60,000 bases of DNA from Cryptococcus deneoformans JEC21 (lineage: Eukaryota; Basidiomycota; Tremellomycetes; Tremellales; Cryptococcaceae): contig NC_006670.1 in the NCBI RefSeq assembly GCF_000091045.1, positions 77,501 to 137,500 of the forward strand, read 5' to 3'. The translations under genes were made by a program, and so were the position numbers. Under the pieces are notes generated by a model that was not told where the DNA came from, ran no database searches, and saw nothing but the letters and a program-made list of their open reading frames with translations. The number at the start of each line of letters is the position of its first letter. Position 1 is the first letter of the stretch. Shown piece by piece: positions 12,120 to 27,397 of the stretch.

Positions 12120-13593
12120 CTACACGGTGACACATATCTTGCCAAAATGCTTGCCATCAGCCATGTACTGATATGCCTCCTTCAGGTTTTCGAAGTCGAA
12201 AACCTAGTAAAATATCAGCCCTTTGGTTCTTTAGGCTTTGAGTCCCTTTGAGTGTGTAGAACAAACCTTGTCTATGACAGGTTTGACATTGCCGACTTCT
12301 AATGCCGAGATCATTCTCTTCTCGTCCTCACGGTTGCAGACGAAGACTCCACGGACATAACTTCCGGAATATAGGATAGTCTGCGCCAGGTCCTCTTCCA
12401 AAATCTCCTTGGGTATGTCTTTATAGGTACTAAGGTAGCCTATCCGCCAAGGATGAGCAATAATCTTGAAAAGGGAACCACTCTTACCTGAAACGGCTAC
12501 AAGACCTCCTCTTCGGGTGCTCCTGATACTCTTGCCAATTGTTCCTCTGCCGCCAATCTCAATAACGAAGTTCGCTCCCTTCCCCTCAGTGATCCTACGC
12601 ACTTCTTCATCCCATTTGTCTATCCTGGAATAGTCAATGGTATGAATTGTATCGGCAAAGTTACCCTTGACGAGAGGTTTGAGAAGATCGACTACGCGAT
12701 CAAGCTTCGATTGGGACGAAGAAGTGACAATGACCTTTGCGCCAGATATGAGGGCAATTTGAGCAGCACAAAGAGAGACACCGCCGGTACCGAGGCAAAG
12801 AACAGTATCACCAGACTGAAGCCGAGGATGATGGGAATAGAGACTGCTCCAGGCAGTGGCATATGCGATCTGACATTATTAGCATTATTACGAAATTGTG
12901 GGAAGTCATGACAATTCACTGCTAAGGTTGAGGCATCTTGGTGCGAAAAACTCTTCGGGATCTTTACAGCTTCTGACTACGCTAGGGAGTCAGCCAAGCT
13001 TACGATTTGAACAATACTATTTCAAACTTTACCTGGTCGCAGACGAAATACTCCGCTGCAACCCCGTTCCTTGCTCCACCAATCCCTCTGTTCATACTGT
13101 CCAATGTCACATCTTCATCCTGTTCGCTACCCATCAGCCAAGACGATTACTCCATCTCAAACAGGTCAACTTGCCTGATGATGTCCTTGGAATATAATGG
13201 GCGTGACGCGGTCGCCAACTTTGAAGTCGGTAACATCATCACCTACAGCGGCAATCTCTCCGCTTGCATCTTCCTATGCTTCAGTAAAATAACCTGCAAG
13301 TCACATGGAAATTACACACCAGAAACTGGGACAATTCCGTCGGGGATTGGATGTGGAGCTGGATATTGGTTAGTAGCGATTTGCAAATCACGGGCGTTCA
13401 AAGACAACGCTTTGATATTTATCAGAATCTTTTATCCAAGTGAGATTTAATATACGACCCAGTAGCGGATTGTTGCACTTACCTCTGTCGATTTCTTGAT
13501 TTGCGGAAGAGGAGCACCTTGCTCAAAGGTGATACCGCTCAAATCGTTGCGGTGCACGAGGACGTATCTTTTCATGGTCTTAGGAGAACTCAT
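12120..13593 (-). CDS. Medium-chain (MDR) zinc-type alcohol dehydrogenase / quinone oxidoreductase-like
   Basis: Eight exons join to 367 residues: 13483-13593, 13318-13428, 13175-13273, 13033-13119, 12920-12976, 12488-12869, 12267-12439 and 12120-12203. The N-terminal GroES-like part contains LSLNARDLQIA and GEIAAVGDDV; the nucleotide-binding Rossmann part has LGTGGVSL near residues 181-188 followed by GAKVIVTSS. The C-terminus has RPVID-like KPVIDKV and KEAYQYMADGKHFGK, typical of fungal ADH/quinone-reductase enzymes that use NAD(P)H. The catalytic-zinc Cys/His set of classical ADHs is not obvious. The intron 13120-13174 has a GC-AG boundary. The second exon could end 2 nt earlier at another GT, but only the chosen end keeps the frame. 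Substrate is unknown. It is separated from both neighbours by long non-coding stretches. Confidence 0.85.
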
Positions 13594-16500
13594 CTTGGCA
13601 GTTTTCTAGAAGGGGATTCTACGGAGGGAGCCAGAAATCTCTCCTAGTAAGTATCAGTGTGTATGTACTGTACATAAGTCAGAAGTACATGCACCTCGCT
13701 CACGCACTGCTTTGTAAGCAAGTGCGGCCCGGTTCGTAAAAAGTGGAGGCAAGTCATTTCTTCCATGTCATCAGATACGTCACTTCCAACTAAGGACAAG
13801 CAGCAGAGAGATAACTTGAGTTAACAAGGAAAAGGGTGAACATACCGAAAAGCGACCTCAAATATCGTTAGAGATTTGCAGCAGTCACCATCCTTCCAAA
13901 ACTCGCCAAATACAGTAGCGGAAACCCACAATTTACTATGAGATAATGTGTTACGTATGCAGATAGTACAATCATACAGCAGTAACCAGCAATGATGATA
14001 TATGGTACATACTCGTTCTTCGGTAAGTAGTAAGAGAATCGTCCTCCGACGACATTCGACGTCCGAAGGTCGTCGACGGGCGTTAGACGGCAAGTGATAA
14101 AAAACGATAATAAGCGAGTCACGAACTACAATGACAAGGCGATATGGATCGAGACTGAACACTGGTGGAAGTAGTGGAATCACGGAATCAGGAGTTAGCA
14201 TCCTACTAGGGGCTGGAGGCTAAAGACTACTGATAGATAGCAGTGCTTTCTGTCCGTCGTAGACCTACCAAGCACCAAAACAAGGGATCAAAGGAAGGAT
14301 GAGAATATATTACAGGTTAACAACTGGGTTACAGGTTACAGAAGAATGCCTCGTCAGCGGGACGGGTATGATGGTATTATTATTACTATGGATGGTGAAC
14401 TGTGATATAAATATAGATATTGTGTTGTGGTGGTGGATGGGAGGAGGGTTAGCTACATGATGACACGGGAATGATGGTGGTATGTAGGAGCCAAATATAG
14501 CAAGGTCGTTCCCAGCATTTGAAGCTTATTACACTCCATCTACAAGGGCGAGATCAGTAGTCAGTAGAGATTAAAGAGACAAGACAAAAGGACAATGCGG
14601 ATTAGCGGGGAGAAGTTTAAACGTCGCGTGGGAGGCTTCTTCTTGCTTGCGAGACGTTAAATTTGGCTCGTTCGGTTAAAAGCCGATACCTTGGATGTAA
14701 ATATGACATGTACCTTTTCTAAGTTCCTTAATGCGTCGCGCGTCTTTTTTGGGTCCCAGAATAATCTCCTGCACCCTTTCGTCCTTTGCAATTTGTAACT
14801 TCAGTTGCCCTGCAGACTGCAATGAAAAGCGCTCAGCGTTGTGGACTCGTCTGCGGTGCAAGGAACGACTATGGAAGTAGTGGGTATGGAATATGGAGTA
14901 TGAGATACAAGCATAGCTTCTAGACAACAGGTAGAGCTGGTAACAGGTTGCAGGCAGCCAGCAGGTAACAGCTAGACTAATAATAAAGGGACGGCCCTAT
15001 TTAATTTGTTTGTCGGATATGGGATATTCAGCATCAGTGATCTGCTTTGGAAGCTTTCGAACATCCTGTGTAATCACTGGAACTTTGAGAACCCTGGATT
15101 TCGGAGTAGAATGGATGATGATGATGTCAAAACGCAATACGCAAGCAAGGGCCGAAGAGCATAAAGCCATGAACCGTAGCTCGTAGCGGCAATAGCAGAA
15201 AGATTTGAGACTAGAGAAAAGAAAGAACAATTATTTTTGATTAGAGGCTGAGGTTATTCATCTTTTTGATCGACTATAGTTCATGGTTCATGGACTAAAT
15301 AAAGGACGGAAGGTTTTTGGCGCGCGAACATATATCCCTTTATTTTTCATTACTCCTGCCGGCCGTCTTGAGGATCTGAGCTTTAAATTACATGTTATTT
15401 GGAAGTACGTGTGGCGCGTGGTTGCTTCCGTCCAGATAATGAAAGAAGTGGAGCTAAAATGGCAAGATGGGCTCGAGAAGAGGAAGTAAATGATGGCGAT
15501 GCAGTGTACATGTCATAGCTATTGGACGGAAACGTTTAGACCGAAAAATAAGCATGCTGGTATCATCAGTCGTCAGCAAGCAAGTCAACGAGTTTAAGAC
15601 CCCAGATCTACAACCCCATATGTCAGTGGGGAAGGTCCGGCAGAGTCGGCAAAGATGTTGGAGATTTACTCGAGATAGAAAAGACACATTCCAAATTGTC
15701 TTCATCCAGAAACCAAAAGAGATGAGAGGATGATGACACTTTATAAAGAAGCATAGATGACGATATGGTGTGTGCCGCGGGTGTGCCGCCGTGATACCTA
15801 CAGAACTATTAAATAATATTTGTCACTGCCCGGTGAAATCATCATTATTAATCTTCTACTCTCTGTTTTGCCACCTTCGGTGGCATGGGACGTTGTTAAC
15901 ATCTGACGTCTGACTTGTTTGACGTTGGTTTGTGTTGTAGGAGCATTGGAAATGCGATCCGCAAGCTGTAAAAAAAATTGTCGCTACTACGTACACAGCA
16001 GACTGCAACTGAAAAGGCGAAGAAAACTGTTGACTGGCAATGGTGGTCAAGTAAGTCGCACGCAGAGAATTTTTTTCTGATCTCTGCATACGAATGCTAT
16101 ACTTGATTTTCGCGTTTCTTCGTACATCAACTGCCACTGTTACTCGCCACTTGTTTGGTCTTTGAGTTGGTCCTTCGTTCTGCTTCCGCATCACTTCCCT
16201 ACTTCTGCTGATTGTCGCGTTTGTCGGAGGGTCGGACGTCAGGCGTTCGGATGAAAAACATGAATAAAGTCAACTGATAAATGACTTGAAAGGGCGTAAC
16301 GTAACGCCTCTAAACTGGAACCTGGAACTTACCAGGAATCCGGCCAGGAAAGGAATTAGGAATCAGGAAAAATAGAACTTACTATGAAACTCGCGGCCAG
16401 AGGTGACCGCACCATTTTTTCAATTTTGCCTTTTGCCTCTGGTGTCCTTCGCTGCATGTAATCTCCCCCGCCACCCCTCATGCTAGGCACCATAAGGGCC

Positions 16501-18631
16501 GCTCATCCGCTCGCATGCTATATGCATCGTCGCTGCCCTGTTACATCTACTATTGAGCATGAAACCTACATGTTGAATCTTTCTTTTCCTTTTCGACTTT
16601 CAATAGAAGAAGGGTCCCATCATACGGCTGTACTTAATTGACGACTCTCCCTTTTTATTAACCTCTTTTGACACATTGTCGCCCGCGGCCGCGCACAGTC
16701 CCATCGGTCTTCTTTCACGTCAAACCATTATTCGCTATCAATCAACACTCTTATCTCAGGCGTTGTCTACCTGCAGGCTCAAAACCTTTCGAACCAGCGC
16801 AACAAGCAATAAAGCAAGCTTGATTGCAGATTGCAGCCCACTCCGATCATCAACGAAAAAAGAAGTGGAAAAGTCCACCTGCTTACGACATATTACCCTT
16901 TCCAAAAACGCGATCGACCGCAAATTAACGAGCGACACCAACGCTTTGACCTTTCCATCTCTCTTTCCCGTGTCGATCCCAGCCCCCATGATTGTAACAG
17001 TGTGCGTCCACTAAAAATTTCTAGTTGGCTCAACAGCCATACAACAGACTATTTGCTAACTCAACATCACCGCAGTTTGTGATCGATTTTTCATATCGAC
17101 GGTGATTTGACTCCTTTCAATCGCGTTGCCACCACCTCTCGTTATCCTCCCATCATTTTTATCTGCGGACGATCCATTTGATCGTACCTATCATCCATCT
17201 TTTATCTCTTAATTCGGCCTTTTTTCCGGATTTTACACCACCGCCGCCATATCAAGTCTCACATCAACGGGCCGACTCTGGAGGCAGCAGAGCAGAGACA
17301 GAGGGTCAAAAGGCAGAAAATCCAAGTAGTTCGCCACCATAAGAAGGGAGAATCAGATCTTATTGATATTTGCTATTGGTGCTCGGGACTCTGTTCAGAG
17401 CGATCAAGGTGAGTCTCCCTTCTGTCGTCTGTCGTTTATCGGTTGTTCGGCTCTGGTTGGATGGTGGGTGCGCGTGTTGTGTTTGTTTATGTGTGTATGT
17501 GCTGGAAGCATGCTCAATTTTATTGATCATCACTCTGGGTGCATCAGTGATACTTGCTGTCCTTTTACACTCCGAAAGGCGAGCACCCATGGCTTGAAGA
17601 AGTCATCGGGTGTTAGAAAGTTGGGACAGCCTTTGTGCTTGTCCGAAGGGCGATAGGAAGCCGACTTCAGTATCTGATATCGAAAACGGAAGTCGACTCC
17701 ACCCCAATGGAAGGCCCGTGTATTTAACGATCAATGACTTTCATCATCCTGCGACGTCCTAGTCCTGTCTTAGTCTGACTAAAAGCGGGGGGACCATATG
17801 AGCGACACTAAACCGTGACACGGTCATGGGTCCTTGACAGCCTGGAGCAGGTACCACCGATTGACTAGCTGGGTATTTCCGGCCGTATCATCGGCTGTGC
17901 TTGTCTCTCACGACTCGTATCCGCCTGCGATTTCGATGTGCCATCGTCGCGCAGAACACCCAAAGCGGAGCGCAAGGATCGGCAGCATTAGTGGCTGTGT
18001 GGAGTGATGTGAGGAAGACAAATGGCGATTGTTCTCCACAGCCTATGACGACCGCAGCACATCTCAACATCAGTTCGTTTGGGCTCTGTCGTTTGTCTTG
18101 GTCTACTGTTCTGTATTGCTGGGTGTGACGAAAATTAAAGCACGGTCGCTGACTTAGAGTATCCATATTTACTCGAACCCTCTAATATTTTATCTGCCTC
18201 GCTACTACGCCTTTCATTTTCACTACTGTCCACTGCAATTTTTTTGCTACGATTTTTTGATAATCGCCAACATCGCCCATTGCAATCACCACTGCCTGTC
18301 TCAACAAAACTTCCTCGTGCCCTTGCCTGGTTATTGGCCAATCCCATCATCTGGTCTTATGTACGCGCCGTCGATCCTCTGGGCTGTCGTACGGATCTTG
18401 ACCATCTTCGCTATCGGTACAAACTCGCGGTTGCCAATCCCTCCTTCAACGATCTTTCTCCGGTGGAAACCCACTTCCCGCGTACCTCAACGGCTGCTTC
18501 TGTTTCACCCACTCCAATCATCCTCGATCCCCTTACCGCATTGAACCTCCTTTGCGTCTTTCATTCCCCCCGGCGCGCCTCGCCCATTAACGACTCCTTT
18601 TGCATTGTAAATCGTACACCTTCGAAATATC
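13594..18631. other. Gene-poor block: dehydrogenase promoter and long upstream region of the C2H2 regulator
   Basis: About 5 kb without a supported protein gene. Frames are short and without domains. At about 17.4 kb an AAG/GTGAGT donor follows a purine-rich leader-like stretch. A good acceptor (TTCTGACTATTCAG) ends at about 18709, just inside the next coding region, so part of this block may be a 5'-UTR with an intron. Short microsatellite-like runs (TTATTATTA near 14.37 kb, GATGATGATGATG near 15.11 kb) are present. Non-coding RNAs are possible but not shown. Confidence 0.45.
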
Positions 18632-21317
18632 ATGTCTCCTTCGCCGCACCTCCATAATCTCTCCCCTCGGTTTTGTCCACTGCCGACTCTATTTTCTGAC
18701 TATTCAGTAAGCCCAGCGTTGAAGTTCGAGCACAGAGTGCCTAGCAGCTCCCTCGGTATGGTCTCTGTGGAACAGTACAGATCTCAACGAACATCATATT
18801 ACCCTCCGCCTCATTCGCCCACATACGTATCACCCACCAGTACGGCATCGCCTGTCTCAGGTGCTCCCATTTTTACTTTCCCATTCCAACAACCAGACAT
18901 CTCGTCCCCAGTAGGCAAGATGGCTCGACGTCCATCCCGCGCTGATCCTATGGTAAGAACGGAGGATGACATGTATGAAGAGGATGATGGCTACGGGGAG
19001 CTTGGACAGAGACATCCTTTGAGACGAGGGAAGGAAGATATGAGGGAGGAAATAGAGGCGAGACCTGGACACGAAGTGAATCTGACTCGGATTCGAGAAC
19101 GCGGAGAAGGTATGAGCCTGCCTGGAATCAAGACCTTGCTTGGCGTAAAGGGTAAGCGATGGCGATTGAGATAAGATTGGGTTCCTGCGCTAAGGTCTTG
19201 TATAGAACATCCGTCCGGATCATCGTCTCTCTATCATTCACCATCGCTCCCGTCATTGGAAACAAATTCTCCTACAACTTCTCCTTCTTCCGCACGCACT
19301 TCTAGGTTTTCTTCTTTTACATCGTCCACTGTACCCGAGCTGTCAGCTCCCGGGTGGTGGGCACCTGAATTCGAGAGAAGCCCCTTCCACGCCGTCCCCT
19401 CCCGCTCCGACTCCTTTTCCAGCGCACAACTTCACATCGTTGACGAACACGATCAAAAACGTCGTCGTTCGGACGTTCCTCCTCTTCGTGATGTTGAGGA
19501 GTCTGCCAGATTAAGATGGCAGGCTCAAAGCAGAAACGCATCCTTCCCTTCCTCATCACCACATTCCTCTGGTCGTACTACACCCACCAGCTGGTCATCA
19601 ATGAGAAACCGCCTGCATCCTCCAATTTCTTCGTCCCCTAGTGTGGCGACCGTCATGGGTCGGGGATCAATATCAAGTACATCTGGCGCAATGTCACCGC
19701 CCATCACTCGTCGAGCTAGTCCAAGTTCGAGAAATCCAAGTTTGGTGGGTGGACAACTATCAAGACATTTTGCAGACCTTTCAGCTACAGACAGCCAGCG
19801 GGGTTCAATATCTGGTGCAGCTGGCCCGCCAGAAAGACGAATATCTGTCCAAGCACCTTCAAGTACCACCCCCATCGACCTAGATCGTGCACCTATCTTG
19901 CCCCCATTAATATCTCCTGAAAATGAAAGGCCCTCTATGCCATCTGCGTCTTTTTCTCTCCCATCTATACGGCGGTCTTCGTCTACATCTTCGGACTGCC
20001 TACGGCGGCATTCCAACACTCAACCTACAACGCCTGATACGACAGGGCAGCCTGAAGTTCGTCGCTCATCACTGACGGAGATCATCATGGCGAGGAGTGG
20101 GGATCATATTGCGATGAAAGAAGGGCGGTATGCTTTCTCAACTGAAGAGCGGCATGGGAGCTTGGGAATGGAGAAACGTGCGGAAACTGCACTTGGTCTT
20201 GCGCCTATCCCGCTTCAATCCAAAACTTCAGTTCAGTCACTTGCTGGAACGAGCAGCGATACGCCCGCCTGGAACCCTCAAGGAAGACGAGAGTCTACCG
20301 AATCAATATCGTCCGCCACAGCTCATCTCGCTATCAACTCTGAAGCTGAACGCGAGCGTACTGCATCTCTTCGGGGTCGAAAGCGATCGGCAGACATGCG
20401 CGATGATAGTGAGCCCAGGGCAGATCCGTCTCTTGTTGGAGTCGGTGTCAGTGTCAATGTTGGTGCTGGGGATCCAGGTTTACGAGGGATGGAAGTATTG
20501 GCAGAATCTGCAAGGAGAATTGCTGCTGCAGAAGAGGAACAAAAGGCGAAGAATGTGGAGGAAGAAGAGGTTGAAGAGGCTCAGGAGAAGGATGAGGTGC
20601 CAGAGAAGACTGGAGGGCCCAAGTATACTTGTACTTATTGTGTCAAGACGTTCTCAAGGCCTAGCTCCCTGAAGATACATACCTACAGCCGTGAGTTCCT
20701 TTCGTTTGGTAGGCCAGAATTAGTGACATTGGCGCTGACGACTTGTAGACACTGGTGAAAGGCCGTATATCTGTAACGAAGCTGGGTGCGGGCGCCGTTT
20801 CTCTGTGCAATCCAACCTCAAGCGTCACGCCAAGGTGCATCAAGTTGGACCATTAGGTGTTAGCGCTCCTGAACCCTCAGTCCCTCCTACAAAAGCTTCC
20901 AAACAACCTACACATCCTTCCAAACCTAATGAACATTCATCTCCACACCCGCCCCCATTACACCATCATCAATCGCATCATCGAATGGCTCAGCCTCTCC
21001 CGCCCCCTGTGATGTCCGGCCCTATGCCTCCTCCAGGGGGCTATCCTTTCTTCCCTCCGAGTTATCCGCCCTTATCAATGAATGCCATGCCCGGCCCGCC
21101 TCCACCGGGGAGCACTCCCGGAATGGCGCCACCGCCGGGGTATTATATAGATGGAAGGTATGCGGTCGCTCCACCTCCGCCAACTAATGGGATGCCTCAT
21201 GGAGGATATGTGCAGTATGATATGCCAGTGCCAACGCACGATGGGAAGGATGAAAGTGGAAGAGATAATGGGAAGGGAAAGGAGAAGAGCAGAAAGAGTA
21301 ATTCGAAGGAAGAGTAG
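18632..21317 (+). CDS. C2H2 zinc-finger transcription regulator
   Basis: Exons 18632-19151, 19206-20690 and 20749-21317 join to 857 residues. Most of the protein is Ser/Pro/Thr-rich and disordered, with an acidic Glu-rich coiled stretch before the fingers (EEEEVEEAQEKDEV). Two adjacent C2H2 fingers lie at about residues 649-669 (C-x2-C-x12-H-x3-H) and 677-699 (C-x4-C-x12-H-x3-H), joined by the classical linker HTGERPY. The intron 20691-20748 splits the codon for the last His of finger one. The C-terminus is Pro/Gly-rich with a short Lys/Ser-rich tail. Sequence-specific nuclear DNA binding is expected; targets are unknown. An internal Met at residue 43 (18758) could be the true start if the acceptor-like site ending near 18709 is used by a 5'-UTR intron. 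Confidence 0.85.
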
Positions 21318-22120
21318 AAAAATTTCATCAAATAGAGGAAATCCGTGTTTTAGATCCTCTGGAGCTCCAAGGTGTAGACGATCATTGTATAACATTTAGT
21401 GGTTTCGTTATTCATTTGTCTGTTTGGGCCATAGTATATATCCCCCCGTATAGAATGACAAGTTTACGCCAAGCCTTCTGTATCCTTTTTTTGTGTTGAT
21501 CATCGAATGCATCTCGGTACAGCAAATGACAGCCATCACCTCATCATATGCAGCAACAACGAGCTGGTTTTTCAAACTGAATCTTGAGTGGGCGTTTCAT
21601 TAGTAGCTGCTCACCACAACTGTGGACGATCTTCTCGAAACCTCCCCACTGCGTTTCCAACGTCGTCGTATTGGCTCTGATCTGTGGGTACCGAACTCTG
21701 TGGATTACTGTGCTGTGCTGTCCCTCCCGACAAGAAAAAAATTCACCAAGCTCGGATGGCACCGCTCCCATCCCTTTTTGACTGATGAATTAGATTACAA
21801 CGAACAGTAAGGATGATTGCACGACGGTACATGATCAAACGACAGCCCCGCTTTGTATGCACGCCCCTTCCGTACATACCCGCGTGGGCTCGCTTCGCCC
21901 ATGGATGCAGACAGTTTCATAGACAAAATGAAATAAATGATGGAGGAAATCGGACGCAGGGGACTTAGTGTTTTCAGGAACCCAAAACAAAATGTCGTTC
22001 CACCTTGTGCCCGCACCACCAAAGTAGTGGTATTTTCATCGTCGAACCATCTTTCGTGTCTTTCACATTTATTTGTTTCGTCTTTCCACTCCCGTTTTAC
22101 CCCCTTCAACTCACCCAGCC
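21318..22120 (+). promoter_or_regulatory. ERG11 promoter region
   Basis: About 0.8 kb between the C2H2 regulator stop and the ERG11 ATG; no gene seen. ATCACCTCAT at 21535-21544 matches eight of ten positions of the classical sterol regulatory element ATCACCCCAC, and TCACCAC occurs near 21610. ERG11 genes are controlled by the SREBP homologue Sre1 in Cryptococcus, so these are candidate sites only. Confidence 0.35.
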
Positions 22121-24231
<2,111 letters not shown>

Positions 24232-24538
24232 AGTGCACGCATACATAAGAACTAGATGGTGCGAGTTTTAGTACGAATTGAAAGAAAGGTCATGAAGTCA
24301 TAGACGATATCAATGGACCATTTTCTTCTTTTTTTCTGATGATTTACCCAGGGCGAACATTTCCTCATCGTTTTGTTTGGTGATTTTTACGATGTCCTTG
24401 TCCGATGCATAATTATATTCATGACCACCACTTCATATGTGTCTTTCTTAGCAGATGATATGGCTACAAAATTGAAGTGCTACACTGGTTAGATCCCTTG
24501 ACCCTTTCCTTTTTGTTCTTCGTTGCTACCGCGTCCTC
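24232..24538. other. Convergent 3' intergenic region
   Basis: About 0.3 kb between ERG11 and the questin-oxidase-like gene, both ending here. I see nothing beyond presumed 3' untranslated regions. Confidence 0.5.
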
Positions 24539-26597
24539 TCATTCCCACGCCTCATCATACCCCAACTGACTTCTATCCCATGCGCCCTCCCCGCCAGGCG
24601 CCATCGTCGTCATTATGGCACCCGCAGCTCTCAAGAACACACTGCCATCAAGCTTACTCATACCCTTAACCGCCTCCTCTTTATCAACCCCCCTTCCTTC
24701 TTCTTTGTAGGTACCCGGCAAGCCACCTGGAGGAGAGTTACCGAGGAGGGAGGCGTAATGTGCGAGTGAGCGGATCGACTTTATCACGTGAGAATCTGGC
24801 GGATTGTAATGTTAGTGTCAAAAAGTTGCGAATCAGACAATGATAAGGTGGTCTCGAGGGGTTGGGATTGATCTTGCCCTATCGGACGGATGGGTGGCAA
24901 ATATGAATCATTCGAGAGGGAGGAAGAGAGGGAAGAAAAAAAGTGATAAAGGCAAACAGAAGGGACATACCAGGGTAAACCATCGCACTCTCCACCAAAC
25001 TCAACCACGCATTCCTCTCTTCCTTCTCCCCCTTCCCCAACGCCTTATCCTCTTTTACCAATTTCTTTAGGGCATCTTCACTTCCTTCGGTATTGATGGT
25101 AGGGTAAAGGTCATACGACATGATTAGCTCCGGATCAATTGAGGGTCGTCCACGGGCAAGAGCGGTGTGGAAGGCTTCGAGGATGTACCGCCTTAAAAGA
25201 GCTCGACGGAAGGACGGAGGTAGGCGGGAGAGATAGGCGGGGAGGAAGATGGAAGAAGTTAGAGCGTGCATCTAAAACAGACGAATTTGACGTTCCGAAA
25301 AATTAAAATGAAAAGAAATTGCGGAATTAGTAACGGTACCCAGGGCAGAGTATAGGACGTTGATGTAAAGGGGTAAGGAGTGACTTACAAGGAAGAAATC
25401 AACTCGGATCTCCTTGCCTTTCCTCCCAGTCGCACACGCCAAAAGGGTAGCGAAAACTGCAATCTCTTCAAACTTCTTTTGCCATCCGTTTGGTCCATCT
25501 GCGACCTCTTCGTCAGACAAACTCCATCGGTCTACGATCGCTCGCAGCTCTTGGGCTTTGGGACCGTTGACAGATGATTTCAGTTGGTCGTTGACCATGG
25601 ATTTGGGGTCGTAAGGCTGGGGTGTGAGAATGGGAGAGGATATGAGGGAGGTGTAGATCGAGAGGAGGGAAGGGGAGGAAGAGGGACGAGGAGAGGAGGT
25701 GGTGAATAGAGGTTGGATATGGGAAGGGGGGATGACGAGGTTGACGATCACATCTGGGTGGACGGCGGCCTCTGCCAGTCTAGCAGCCGAAAGATCTCAG
25801 CAGCTCTTCTCATGGTAGATGGAGCCTAAAAGGCTAGGGGTATCGGAAACTCACCCTTCGGCCAAAACTACTCGATCGTTGAACTCTAATCCAAACCCAA
25901 TATGGATAAAAGGATGTATTGCCCCTGCCAAAAGCCGGTTGAACATGTTGGGAGGACCTTGATCTTTACTAGAGGGGTCGGTAAAGATCTCCCAATTAGC
26001 TTGAGGGGAAAAGATGTATTCTTCGAGAACACCTTGAGGACCGAGACGTGCGATTTCATCGTGGAAGAACACCAGATAAGGGGCATAGCATCTGTGTCCG
26101 TACCGTCAGTTGCTTACCAGAGAAAACAAGAGCCGATATCATATATTTTGCTCACCCTTTATTCCCGAGATGATTGCCCCAATCTTCCCTGGTTATTCTC
26201 TTGGGCACCTTGGTTTCATCGACATCCTTCCTATCAGGACCTGCGGGATCTAGCGAAACGAGATGTGTCTTGTCATGATTCCAACAGTCGTGGATCAATT
26301 TGGGTGGCGCTCCAAAAGCATAACGAGAGAAGACAGAGTGAGGGAAGTGATTGTGAGCGACTAGGGCGGCGATGCATCCCGTTAGTTCTGTTCTCGAGAG
26401 ATTTTGGAGACAAATCATTAGCGGAAATGCTTACAACGCCTCGATTCATAGATGTCATACCCCCTGTTATTCTCTTCCAGAACTTCTCTCACCGCCTTGG
26501 TGCTGTCCCAGGTAATCCCTGGCCACTTGAAGTATGCCGAAGGTTCAGCAGTTGAGGTCGGAAAGTTGCTGGCAAACGAAGGAGGTCGGGCGGACAT
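24539..26597 (-). CDS. Questin oxidase-like protein (AflY/DUF4243 family)
   Basis: Exons 26435-26597, 26156-26360, 25855-26091, 25389-25779, 24971-25271 and 24539-24795 join to 517 residues. The first splice restores the family's characteristic HNHF motif (RRFA-HNHFPHSVFSRYAFGA). Later parts HPFIHIGFGLEF and LAEAAVHPDV also look like questin oxidases. Family members such as AflY/HypA, or the questin oxidase of geodin synthesis, carry out Baeyer-Villiger-type oxidative ring opening of anthraquinones. No polyketide synthase or other secondary-metabolism gene lies nearby, so here the activity and substrate are unknown and may be unrelated. A cytosolic location is likely: no signal peptide or TM is seen. 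The TGA stop closes a clean last exon. Confidence 0.85.
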
Positions 26598-27397
26598 GGC
26601 GGTCACTGTTCTTCTTTGGAAGGATTGGTGGATAGTTTGAGATATGCAGATATTTCTTACCTTAGGTGGGAAGGGGCCCATGTGTTGAGTCTGAGGTGGA
26701 GCGTGGTTTGTTGTGAATGCGGCCGTTATTATACATCATGTCAGAATAATGGAAAAGCACATGAAGAAATATGACCGAGGGTGCCACACCGATGGGATGA
26801 GGTCATTCAATTGTCCGGTAAAAATCATGCGTCGCCCCGTCGCCGACGGGCTGGTAGTCGACCAATCATTCGCATTCCTTTGCAACTATAACAGAGCATG
26901 TTCCGTCCGTCCTATAATACGGCATATGTCATCTGACACACTCAAGGTCGTATTTGCTTGGCCCTCAGGAGGTAGATTTTGAAACGGGCTTTGCGAAAAG
27001 ATGACAAAGATGGTAACGTAACAAAGAGAACTGCGTACATACACTTGTTGACAGCTGACGTGACGCACATTCACTTGTAAAACCCAGACTTGTACCAAAG
27101 ATGTGTTATTACTACTCGTACTACCAAAGCTACTACTAGAGTACATTCCAAGAAATACACTCGTTGTTTAGTCTCCTCCTCGACCGTTTCATCATGCTTC
27201 TTGCGCTTCTCGGCCGTTGTAAACAACAGAAAATGCAGCACCATACCCCAACTTCAATCTTCTACCCATTTCTAAAAAAAAAATTGATCGTGCCCCCTAT
27301 CCGCGACAACCTGGACCTAATATACCCTTCGCCTATCGATTAACACCTTCCATTTCTGCCCTCCTAACATTTAGCCGCTCACTTTTCTCCAAATTTA
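26598..27397 (-). promoter_or_regulatory. Upstream region of the questin-oxidase-like gene
   Basis: About 0.8 kb between the 3' end of the AT-hook gene and the questin-oxidase-like ATG; both are on the minus strand. Only short, domain-free frames occur. It must hold the promoter of the latter and the 3'-UTR of the former. Confidence 0.45.

Noticed and set aside
12488..12869. Apparent frameshift in the dehydrogenase Rossmann region
   Set aside because: On re-reading the bases (AGAGAGACA on the plus strand) the frame is continuous through GTGGVSLCAAQ; the break was my misreading.
18244..18657. 137-residue frame overlapping the C2H2 regulator start
   Set aside because: No ATG at its start and no domain; it lies in presumed leader sequence.
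19525..20019. Minus-strand 164-residue frame opposite the C2H2 regulator
   Set aside because: Shadow of a Ser-rich coding exon.
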